From: an uncultured Phascolarctobacterium sp.
Lineage (GTDB): Bacteria > Bacillota > Negativicutes > Acidaminococcales > Acidaminococcaceae
Assembly (NCBI GenBank): GCA_900545535.1
Contig: UQZN01000030.1
Location: forward strand, 1-13,649
DNA length: 13,649 nt
Direction: 5' to 3'
Below are positions 4,787 to 11,746 of this stretch, piece after piece (the first letter of the stretch is position 1; each line of letters opens with the position of its first letter). Below the pieces are notes generated by a model. The model worked only from the letters and a program-made list of their open reading frames with translations. It was not told the DNA's origin and made no database searches. The position numbers and the translations under genes are program-made.

Positions 4787-5218
4787 ATGAAAATCTCTAC
4801 CAAAGGACGTTATGCTTTGCGGCTGATGCTGGACCTGGCTTACAATCATACCGGCAGCTTCATCCCCATTAAAAATATCTCCCAGCGGCAGGATATTTCC
4901 GATAAATATCTGGAACAGATCATTACCCAGCTGAGCCGTGCCGGACTTGTCAAAAGCGCCCGCGGCGCCCAGGGCGGCTATATGCTCGCCAAACAGCCGC
5001 AGGAATATACCGTAGGCGAAATACTGCGGCTGCTGGAAGGCGATCTGGCCCCGGTAGCCTGTGTAGACGATACTAAGGACGCCTGCACCCGAGCAGACGA
5101 ATGTGTAACTATGGAAGTATGGCGCGAGATCAAAGACGCCGTGAATAAAGTAGTCGATAACATTACCCTAGCTGACTTGGTGGAACGGCAGCGGCAGAAA
5201 TGCCGATGTTGTAAGTAA
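4787..5218 (+). CDS. Rrf2-family transcriptional regulator, IscR-like
   Basis: A 143-residue regulator. The N-terminus MKISTKGRYALRLMLDLA and the winged helix-turn-helix region (about 28-70: IPIKNISQRQDISDKYLEQIITQLSRAGLVKSARGAQGGY) are diagnostic for Rrf2. Cysteines C92, C100 and C106 occupy the place of the three Fe-S ligands of IscR (spacing 7 and 5 residues; E. coli IscR has 5 and 5). CymR, the cysteine-metabolism member, lacks them. A further KCRCCK forms the C-terminus. ATG 4787 is chosen because GAAAGGA lies 9 bases before it; an upstream in-frame TTG overlaps that site. Divergent to nifS and 44 bases ahead of cysK, it probably senses Fe-S or cysteine status and represses both transcripts. 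Confidence 0.93.
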   Translation: MKISTKGRYALRLMLDLAYNHTGSFIPIKNISQRQDISDKYLEQIITQLSRAGLVKSARGAQGGYMLAKQPQEYTVGEILRLLEGDLAPVACVDDTKDACTRADECVTMEVWREIKDAVNKVVDNITLADLVERQRQKCRCCK

Positions 5219-5262
5219 AATACCGCTTACAGCTTAATTTATTGAAGAAAGGTTTTGATATC

Positions 5263-6198
5263 ATGACTAAAATCGCTCACAGTCTGACCGACTTGATCGG
5301 CAACACTCCGCTCCTGGAACTTACCAACTATAATAAAAAATTTGCACCGCAGGCGACTATCATCGCCAAACTGGAATACTTTAACCCGGCCGGCAGCGCT
5401 AAAGACCGTATCGCTCTGGCAATGATCGACGCCGCCGAAGCACAGGGACTGCTGCAAAAAGATTCGGTCATTATCGAGCCGACCAGCGGTAATACCGGCA
5501 TCGGTCTGGCCAGCGTGGCTTCAGCCCGCGGCTACCGTACGATCCTGACCATGCCCGAAACCATGTCCCAGGAACGCCTTAATCTGCTGAAGGCTTACGG
5601 AGCCGAGCTGGTGCTCACTCCCGGCGCTTTGGGCATGCAGGGGGCTATCGACAAGGCAGCAGCGCTGGCTGCCGAAATCCCCAACGCTTTTATCCCCGGA
5701 CAATTTGACAATCCGGCCAATCCGGCCATCCATAAGGCGACTACCGGTCCTGAAATCTGGCGCGATACCGATGGCAAAGTCGATATTTTCGTTGCCGGCG
5801 TAGGTACCGGCGGCACGGTCAGCGGTGTCGGCGCTTATCTGAAAGAAAAAAATCCGCACGTCAAGATCGTCGCTGTGGAACCCAGCGCTTCACCGATCCT
5901 GTCCGGCGGTCAGGCCGGCCCGCATAAGATCCAGGGTATCGGCGCCAATTTCATCCCGCAAAACTTTGACCGCATCGTTGTGGACGAAGTGCTCCCCGTC
6001 GACGCCGAAAACGCTTTTGCGACCAGCCGCGAACTGGCAAAACACGAAGGTCTGCTGGTAGGGATCTCTTCCGGTGCCGCTGCCTATGCCGCAACACTGC
6101 TGGCACAGCGGCCAGAAAACGCCGGCAAAAAAATTGTCGTCCTGCTGCCCGATACAGGTGAACGTTACCTGTCCACTCCGGGCTTTACCGGTGACTGA
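5263..6198 (+). CDS. cysK: Cysteine synthase (O-acetylserine sulfhydrylase A)
   Basis: A 311-residue PLP enzyme that makes cysteine from O-acetylserine and sulfide. LIGNTPLLEL (11-20) opens the fold. K47 in NPAGSAKDR binds PLP. TSGNTG (74-79) is the substrate loop, GTGGT (181-185) the phosphate-binding loop, and GISSGAA (267-273) and LPDTGERYLS (295-304) close the site. Length is normal for CysK. The longer reading from 5242 is rejected because GAAAGG lies between that TTG and the ATG at 5263, about 10 bases before the ATG. No terminator separates it from rrf2, so the two are likely one transcript. Its product is the substrate of NifS, encoded divergently. CysM is less likely given the length and motifs. 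Confidence 0.95.
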   Translation: MTKIAHSLTDLIGNTPLLELTNYNKKFAPQATIIAKLEYFNPAGSAKDRIALAMIDAAEAQGLLQKDSVIIEPTSGNTGIGLASVASARGYRTILTMPETMSQERLNLLKAYGAELVLTPGALGMQGAIDKAAALAAEIPNAFIPGQFDNPANPAIHKATTGPEIWRDTDGKVDIFVAGVGTGGTVSGVGAYLKEKNPHVKIVAVEPSASPILSGGQAGPHKIQGIGANFIPQNFDRIVVDEVLPVDAENAFATSRELAKHEGLLVGISSGAAAYAATLLAQRPENAGKKIVVLLPDTGERYLSTPGFTGD

Positions 6199-6220
6199 AT
6201 CCAACTTACCCTCTCCTAAA

Positions 6221-6256
6221 AAAACAAGCGCAGAGTTGTACTCTGCGCTTGTTTTA
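6221..6256 (+). terminator. Terminator of rrf2-cysK
   Basis: AAAACAAGCGCAGAG (6221-6235) pairs perfectly with CTCTGCGCTTGTTTT (6241-6255) around TTGTA: a 15-bp stem. It is GC-rich at the top with T residues at the 3' end, 22 bases after the cysK stop codon. Confidence 0.92.
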
Positions 6257-6379
6257 TGGTACTGTTTGAACCCTTGGCGAGGTGTTTTCGAGCCTAGTGT
6301 TCATACGTGCCTTTATGGTACTGTTTGAACCCTTTGCGAGGTATTCTCGAGCCTAGTGTTCATACGTGCCTTTATGGTA
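6253..6379. repeat. 59-bp tandem repeat, two full units and a 9-base third
   Basis: Unit A is 6253-6311 and unit B 6312-6370; they differ at only 3 of 59 positions. A third copy of the first 9 bases (6371-6379) then runs into unique sequence. Each unit can fold over almost its whole length: GGTAC with GTGCC, TGAAC with GTTCA, and CGAG with TTCG (A) or CTCG (B), separated by internal loops. One of the three differences turns a G-T wobble into a G-C pair, and another falls in the apical loop, consistent with structure being kept. The array fills the gap between the cysK terminator and the promoter of the HD-domain gene. Confidence 0.9.
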
Positions 6380-6383
6380 TAAT
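6375..6383 (+). promoter_or_regulatory. Extended -10 promoter of the HD-domain/mnmA operon
   Basis: TGGTATAAT is a perfect -10 with the TGn extension; no -35 is recognisable 16-18 bases upstream. Its first bases belong to the truncated third repeat unit. The equivalent place in units A and B reads TGGTACTGT, a degenerate version. Transcription would start near 6390. Confidence 0.7.
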
Positions 6384-6432
6384 TATTCTATTAAATACGC
6401 ATCAATGCGCATAAACGGAAGGATTGATTTTC

Positions 6433-7023
6433 ATGGCCACTTTAACTCGTGATGAAGCCTGGGCACTGCTGACAGAATACAATAAAGAGCCTTTTCACCT
6501 GCGGCACGCACTGACGGTAGAAGGCATCATGAAATACTTTGCCAATGAACTTGGCTATGCCGACGAAGCAGCTTTCTGGGCTCAGGTCGGTCTGCTGCAC
6601 GACCTGGATTTTGAAGTTTATCCGACTGAGCACTGCATCAAATCACAGGAACTGATGCGCGCACGCGGTCTGGACGAACGCCTGATCCACGCTACTGCCA
6701 GCCACGGCTACGGCCTGGCGCAAAACGAGATCGAGCCGCAGCATCAGATGGAAAAAGTGCTGTTCGCTATCGACGAGCTTTCGGGCCTGATCGGCGCAGC
6801 AGCTATTATGCGCCCTTCCAAAAGCGTCATGGATCTGGAACTGAAATCCGTCAAGAAGAAATACAAAGACAAAAAATTCGCGGCAGGCTGCTCGCGCGAC
6901 GTTATTGAACAGGGCGCCGCCAGGCTGGGCTGGACCGTGGACGAACTGATCGAAAAAACTATTCTGGCCATGCGCCAAGACGAAGCAGCTATCAACGAAG
7001 CCTGCGCTTCCTTTGACGCCTGA
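6433..7023 (+). CDS. HD-domain predicted metal-dependent hydrolase
   Basis: A 196-residue protein with a compact HD fold. H25 (FHLRHAL), the H56-D57 doublet (LLHDLDF) and D114 (AIDELSG) form the expected metal-binding set, with H67 and H86/H91 as additional histidines. It resembles the uncharacterised HD-superfamily hydrolases of COG2316. HD enzymes act mostly on phosphoesters such as nucleotides or cyclic nucleotides; the substrate here is unknown. ATG 6433 follows GGAAGG by about 10 bases; the in-frame TTG at 6424 abuts that site and is rejected. It is 20 bases ahead of mnmA in the same operon, but a tRNA-linked role cannot be inferred safely. Confidence 0.85.
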   Translation: MATLTRDEAWALLTEYNKEPFHLRHALTVEGIMKYFANELGYADEAAFWAQVGLLHDLDFEVYPTEHCIKSQELMRARGLDERLIHATASHGYGLAQNEIEPQHQMEKVLFAIDELSGLIGAAAIMRPSKSVMDLELKSVKKKYKDKKFAAGCSRDVIEQGAARLGWTVDELIEKTILAMRQDEAAINEACASFDA

Positions 7024-7043
7024 GCCCTGAAGGACTATAAATC

Positions 7044-8132
7044 ATGAAGAAAAAAGTTTTAGCCGCCATGAGCGGCGGCGTTGACAGCTCGGCAGCCGCC
7101 CTGCTTCTACAGCAGCAGGGCTACGACGTTACCGGCGTCACGCTGCGGATGTTCTCCAACGAGGATCTGGGCTTGGAGCAGGACAGCGCCTGCTGCTCGC
7201 TGAGCGATGTGGAAGATGCTAAATTGGTGGCACATAAGCTGGGCATCCCCCACTATGTGTTCAATTTCAGCCCCTGCTTCAAGCGCTGCGTTATCGACCG
7301 TTTTATCAGCGAATATGAGGCAGGACGCACGCCCAATCCCTGCGTCGACTGTAATAAACATATCAAATTCGGCGAACTGCTTGACCGGGCCCGGCTGATG
7401 GATTGTGATTATCTGGCTACCGGCCACTATGCCCGAATCGTTTTTGATGCAGCCAGCAACCGCTGGCTGCTGGCCCGCGGCGATGACTACGCCAAAGACC
7501 AGAGCTATATGCTCTTTAACCTGACCCAGCAGCAGCTGGCGCATATCCTGCTGCCGCTGGCGGATGTTACCAAACCCGAGATCCGCCAGCTGAGCGAAAA
7601 ACACGGCCTGATAACGGCACACAAGCCCGACAGTCAGGACATCTGCTTTGTTCCCGACGGCGATTATACAGCTTTTATTGAGCGCACTACCAGACAAAAA
7701 GCGCAGCCCGGCCAGTTCGTTCACCTGAACGGCCAGGTACTGGGTACACATCAGGGACTTATCCACTACACGATCGGTCAGCGCAAAGGTCTGGGCATCG
7801 CTTACGAATACCCGCTTTATGTGATCGACAAAGATATTGCCAGCAACACGGTCATTCTGGGCCCCAATGACGCTCTGTTCAAAAAGGCGCTGCTGGCCGA
7901 GGACTGCAACCTGATCACCATCGATAAGCTGGAAGCGCCCCTGCGCGTCACGGCCAAGACCCGTTACCGGCAGAAAGACGTTCCGGCCGTTATCGAACCG
8001 CTGGCAGACGGCAGGATCAAAGTCACCTTTGACGAGCCGCAAAGAGCTATCACACCGGGTCAGGCCGTGGTCTTTTACGACGGTGATTATGTAGTCGGCG
8101 GCGGTATCATCGCCGCAGGCCTGGAGGAGTAA
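7044..8132 (+). CDS. mnmA: tRNA-specific 2-thiouridylase MnmA
   Basis: A 362-residue ATP-dependent enzyme that puts sulfur on U34 of the Lys, Glu and Gln tRNAs. The PP-loop SGGVDSS is at 10-16. The catalytic cysteine is C103 in NPCVDCNKHIKF, and the persulfide cysteine is C201 in SQDICFVPDGDY; these match C102 and C199 of E. coli MnmA. ATGHYAR (125-131) and the C-terminal beta domain (from about 220, with HYTIGQRKGLGI) complete the family layout, and length is normal. Sulfur would come from NifS, encoded about 2.4 kb away; in many Firmicutes mnmA directly follows nifS-nifU, so here that cluster is split. AAGGA lies about 10 bases before the ATG. Confidence 0.97.
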   Translation: MKKKVLAAMSGGVDSSAAALLLQQQGYDVTGVTLRMFSNEDLGLEQDSACCSLSDVEDAKLVAHKLGIPHYVFNFSPCFKRCVIDRFISEYEAGRTPNPCVDCNKHIKFGELLDRARLMDCDYLATGHYARIVFDAASNRWLLARGDDYAKDQSYMLFNLTQQQLAHILLPLADVTKPEIRQLSEKHGLITAHKPDSQDICFVPDGDYTAFIERTTRQKAQPGQFVHLNGQVLGTHQGLIHYTIGQRKGLGIAYEYPLYVIDKDIASNTVILGPNDALFKKALLAEDCNLITIDKLEAPLRVTAKTRYRQKDVPAVIEPLADGRIKVTFDEPQRAITPGQAVVFYDGDYVVGGGIIAAGLEE

Positions 8133-8137
8133 GTGCT

Positions 8138-9142
8138 ATGAAATTTTTTCTGGCCGCTATCGTTACAGCGGCTCTGTTAAGCGAGATCGTTCCCGTCTGG
8201 GCAGCTGACCCCGGCGGCGAAAAAATAAAAAATACGGTACCGTCTGTTCAAACAGAAACAGACAAAACTGACAGTGATCCGCCTGCCGCAGGGATCAGCA
8301 TCACGCCGCAGGCACAGGCCCATACTTTTGACGCCGCTACGGCTAAAGTCACACCTACAGCAAATGACGTAGCGACATCAATTAAAGCAGACACAGAACC
8401 TGCTGCTGCGTCAGAACCTGTCTCTGCAGCAGACGCTTCCAAGCAGTCTCCTGCAGGTACAAAAGCGGCTCCGGTCAAAGATAAGGAAGGCAAAGTACAG
8501 CCGGCCGTACCCCAGCCAGAACCGCCCAAACCGGTGATCAAAAAAATCACACCGCCTGTGCCGCAGGAAAAACCGCTGCGCGTGATCTGGCCGCAGGATT
8601 TTTATTACTATTCCTATAATGGCGATCCTTATTACAGCCTGTCGCTGCCCAAAGACTTCGGTGCCGACACCATCGCCGGGCTGCCGGCCGTCGGACCCAT
8701 GCTGATGCGGGCCCAGAGTAATACCGTGCTAATGACCTTTGCCGCCGTCGACGCTGACCCGGTCAGAACCAAAGTATTCAGTGACGCTGTTAAAAACCGT
8801 GTCGAAATACCCTTGCCCCCTTTAGGGCCCAATGAAGAATATGCATATATCCCGGCACCACGCTATGACTATCCTACCGATCCGGCGCCGCTGGCCCTAC
8901 CTGAACAGATCACCAGCGCTAAGATCGTAGATGCCGGCAACGGGAGAACAGCGGAAAATTTGCTGATCAACTACCTTTACCTCAGCTGCACGGCCGACGG
9001 CCAGCCTTGTATGGCTGCTGTAACGCACAGCGAACGTAACGGCAAAGCCTTTGACGGACTGTTCGTCTTTCCCTATGCGGAAAAACAGAACTACATACCC
9101 CTGGTGACCTACACCGCGCAGAGCCTGCGGGTGAGAAAATAA
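8138..9142 (+). CDS. Secreted or periplasmic protein with a proline/alanine-rich linker, unknown function
   Basis: A 334-residue protein with a clear signal peptide (residues 1-22 or 23, MKFFLAAIVTAALL, ending VWAAD). Residues about 24-145 are low-complexity: rich in Ala, Pro, Thr, Ser and Lys, ending in a PxP-type stretch (QPEPPKPVIKKITPP) that recalls the TonB linker. Residues about 146-334 look folded, with an aromatic-rich start (WPQDFYYYSYNGDPYY), several predicted strands and one pair of cysteines (C284, C291) that could form a disulfide. I do not recognise the domain. The linker would let the domain stand away from the membrane or wall. Its ribosome site (GGAGG) lies within the last codons of mnmA and the gap is 5 bases, so it is co-transcribed with mnmA. 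A functional link with tRNA thiolation is not implied. Confidence 0.85.
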   Translation: MKFFLAAIVTAALLSEIVPVWAADPGGEKIKNTVPSVQTETDKTDSDPPAAGISITPQAQAHTFDAATAKVTPTANDVATSIKADTEPAAASEPVSAADASKQSPAGTKAAPVKDKEGKVQPAVPQPEPPKPVIKKITPPVPQEKPLRVIWPQDFYYYSYNGDPYYSLSLPKDFGADTIAGLPAVGPMLMRAQSNTVLMTFAAVDADPVRTKVFSDAVKNRVEIPLPPLGPNEEYAYIPAPRYDYPTDPAPLALPEQITSAKIVDAGNGRTAENLLINYLYLSCTADGQPCMAAVTHSERNGKAFDGLFVFPYAEKQNYIPLVTYTAQSLRVRK

Positions 9143-9229
9143 AAACAGCCGCGCCTGCTGCGCTGCCTGCAAAAGTTAGAACTTCTCTAACACTTGTAAG
9201 GCAGCGCACTTTTTTATCGCGGCTGTTTT
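9142..9229. terminator. Nested bidirectional terminator between convergent operons
   Basis: Three stems stack in one 88-bp palindrome: outer AAAACAGCCGCG (9142-9153) with CGCGGCTGTTTT (9218-9229), middle GCGCTGCCT (9160-9168) with AGGCAGCGC (9199-9207), and inner GTTAGA (9175-9180) with TCTAAC (9186-9191). The middle stem is followed on the plus strand by ACTTTTTT, a complete terminator for the mnmA operon. The outer stem read on the minus strand ends in TTTTTATTTT, a terminator for the kinase gene. Nested terminators for two converging transcripts explain the structure. Confidence 0.87.
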
Positions 9230-9235
9230 CCATAT

Positions 9236-11746
9236 TTACAGCAATTTCTGCAAAGCCTTTTTCAGTCTGGCAAATTCTATCGGCTTGGCGATATGGTCAT
9301 TCATCCCGGCCCGTTTCGCAGCCAGTATATCTTCTGAATAAGCATTGGCCGACAGGGCGATTATCGGCAGCTGCTTCACATCTTCGCGCCCCAGACCACG
9401 AATCACCGCCGTAGCCTCATAACCATTCATCCCCGGCATCATGATATCCATCAAAACCAGATCGATACTCCACGGCTGCGACTCTTTTACTATTGCCACC
9501 GCTTCCTCGCCATTCCAGGCGCTGAGCACCTCTGCTCCCAGCATTTTCAGCATTTCCACAGAAATTTCCATATTCAGTTCATTATCCTCTACCAGTAACA
9601 CACGTTTTCCAAGCAGCGGTTCCGCTATTTCATCCTGCGGTTCCTGCTCCTCCTCTTCAGCCGATCCGGCATTATCAAGCTTCAGATTGAAGGTCACGGT
9701 AAAGGTACTGCCCTGGTCGATAGCACTCTCCACTTTGATCTCGCCCAGCATCAGCAGGATGATATTCTGCACGATCGTCATCCCCAGCCCGCTGCCCTGG
9801 ATCTTATTGATCCGGCTGTCGTCAGCCCGGCTGAAAGCAGTAAACAGCTTCTTCTGAAACTCTTCACTCATCCCGATGCCGTTATCACTGACGCTAAAAG
9901 TATAGCAGGCATAACCGGAAACCCTGACAGGCTCTTCCCGCAGCAGCACTTTGATCCTTCCTCCTGCCGGCGTATATTTTACGGCATTGGAAAGCAGGTT
10001 GATAAATACCTGCTGCAGACGCAGACGGTCCCCATAGACGCTGCGGTGTTTCAATTCGCCTATACAAAGCTGCAGCTGATGTTTTTTCTGCTGGACCGCC
10101 GGTTTGATGATCTCGGTCACTTCCCGCAGCAGACTTTCGATATCCAGCCGCTCTTCCGTCAGTACCAGACTGCCGTTTTCGATACGCGACATCTCCAGCA
10201 CCTTATTGATCAGCTCCAGTAAATGCCCTGACGCCAGCTTGATTTTTTTCAGGCTGTCGCACAGTTTTTCCCTGTTATCCAGATTGGCATTGGCAATATC
10301 CAGCATCCCCACGATCCCGTTGATCGGCGTTCTGATATCATGGCTCATCGTTGATAAAAATTCACGTTTGGCCCTGTTGGAAGCCTCTGCCGTAGTCAGC
10401 GACTCTTCCAGCATCTTCCTGATCCGCAGTTCATCCGTATCATCTTCAATACAAATTATGTACTTGTACCCCAAATGTTCATCCTCGACCGGATAGATCC
10501 TGATCTTACACTGGCGTACATCACCGGTCACGGCATTATAATAGCTGAAAGAACCGTTATAATTACCACCCAGCTGATTTTCCTGAATCTGCCGCAGGAC
10601 CTCCTTCAAAGAACCGTCTGCGGCCGTCTCTGTCAGCACATTAAGGTCAGCGCTGACCGCTTCACGGGAAATTCCCAGAATCCTGCTGATATTTTCAAAT
10701 ACATAGTCTACTGTTTTAGTCACCGGGTCATAAATAAGGAAGCAGCTTTCTATGTTCTGTGACAGCATATCAAACCAGAAATCACGGTAACGGCGTTCAT
10801 GCATCATCCAGGTATATTTGCGGTAAGCCAGAAAATAACAGCCTAAAAGTACAACGATACTCACGCAGAAAACTGTCAGCAGCACTATCGTCTTACTGAT
10901 GATCTGCTCCGCCTGCTTATTGACCACATCGCTGGGGATGATCGTCACCATGTTCCACCCCGGCGCATTTTCCAGCGGCGCATAACAAATCAGGTTTTTC
11001 CTGCCCTTATACGCCGCCTCAGCCCAGCCGGTCTTTTGTTTAAACAACGCTTCCCGCAGACCGGCGATCACCTGTCCGTCCTCATCCGCATCAATAGTAT
11101 CAAAAACATTCTGCACTGTTTTGTTGCTGTTTGGGTGCACCGGACGCAGCACGATATCACCGCTGCTGGCAACAATATACGAAAAACCCTGTTTCTCGTA
11201 AAAAGTCATAATAAACTCTTCCACAGTTTTACTGACCCGATACTCCTTGAGCAGGTAAAACACTGTGCCATCGTTTAAGCTGGCCTCAGTAAAAATATCA
11301 AAAACCCTGCGGCCGGTCTGAGAATTAAAATGCGGCTCGATTATCCCCTGTTTCCCGCCGCGTTTCTGCTGCAAAAGCCGTACCGCTTCCAGATCTATAT
11401 TTTTCGACTGACTGCCGCCGGGAACAAAATAATACAAACCGTCTTCATTGATCAGCTTAGATAAATATCCTGCCGCAGCCTCATTGGAACCGGCACTGCC
11501 AAAAGCAGCCAGCCTGGCGATCGATGCGTTTTTTTCAAAGTCTCCCTCAAGCTGCTTCTGCAGATTGTTGCGGCCCTGGATCGTAATCTCCAGCACACTG
11601 TTGACAGAATTGAGCCACAGCTCCTGCCGCACCCGGCTCACATAGTAAATAACAGTCGTCAGCAAAACAGCAATAACGACCCCTGTGACCAACAGATTAT
11701 AATAAAACAGCTTATTGTTTTTCCCGCCCCAGTCAGGTTTCCGCAT
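9236..11746 (-). CDS. Hybrid sensor histidine kinase with extracytoplasmic dCache-like domain
   Basis: An 836-residue sensor. Order: membrane segment 1 (about 15-36), a 245-residue extracytoplasmic region (37-283) ending in GWNMVTIIPSDVV as in dCache sensors, membrane segment 2 (about 284-308), a PAS-like domain (about 322-440), HisKA with phosphoacceptor H469 (STMSHDIRTPINGIVG), and HATPase with the N box around N587 (NLLSNAVKYTP), G1 DNGIGM (621-626) and GSGLGM (651-656). An acidic linker (697-710) leads to a C-terminal receiver domain (about 714-836) with D720/D721, phosphoacceptor D767 (LMDIMMPG), S799 and K821. All catalytic residues are present. No output domain or separate response regulator is seen nearby. 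Its start overlaps the stop of the solute-binding lipoprotein gene by 14 bases without a strong ribosome site, so translation is likely coupled. Confidence 0.95.
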   Translation of the reverse strand: MRKPDWGGKNNKLFYYNLLVTGVVIAVLLTTVIYYVSRVRQELWLNSVNSVLEITIQGRNNLQKQLEGDFEKNASIARLAAFGSAGSNEAAAGYLSKLINEDGLYYFVPGGSQSKNIDLEAVRLLQQKRGGKQGIIEPHFNSQTGRRVFDIFTEASLNDGTVFYLLKEYRVSKTVEEFIMTFYEKQGFSYIVASSGDIVLRPVHPNSNKTVQNVFDTIDADEDGQVIAGLREALFKQKTGWAEAAYKGRKNLICYAPLENAPGWNMVTIIPSDVVNKQAEQIISKTIVLLTVFCVSIVVLLGCYFLAYRKYTWMMHERRYRDFWFDMLSQNIESCFLIYDPVTKTVDYVFENISRILGISREAVSADLNVLTETAADGSLKEVLRQIQENQLGGNYNGSFSYYNAVTGDVRQCKIRIYPVEDEHLGYKYIICIEDDTDELRIRKMLEESLTTAEASNRAKREFLSTMSHDIRTPINGIVGMLDIANANLDNREKLCDSLKKIKLASGHLLELINKVLEMSRIENGSLVLTEERLDIESLLREVTEIIKPAVQQKKHQLQLCIGELKHRSVYGDRLRLQQVFINLLSNAVKYTPAGGRIKVLLREEPVRVSGYACYTFSVSDNGIGMSEEFQKKLFTAFSRADDSRINKIQGSGLGMTIVQNIILLMLGEIKVESAIDQGSTFTVTFNLKLDNAGSAEEEEQEPQDEIAEPLLGKRVLLVEDNELNMEISVEMLKMLGAEVLSAWNGEEAVAIVKESQPWSIDLVLMDIMMPGMNGYEATAVIRGLGREDVKQLPIIALSANAYSEDILAAKRAGMNDHIAKPIEFARLKKALQKLL

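Noticed and set aside
6253..6379. Tandem repeat considered as a CRISPR array
   Set aside because: The units are directly joined without spacers, only two are full, and there are no cas genes.
7107..8042. Long open frame antisense to mnmA (311 residues)
   Set aside because: It lies entirely within a well-supported mnmA gene, has no recognisable motif or ribosome site, and its composition is that of a reverse-complemented coding frame.
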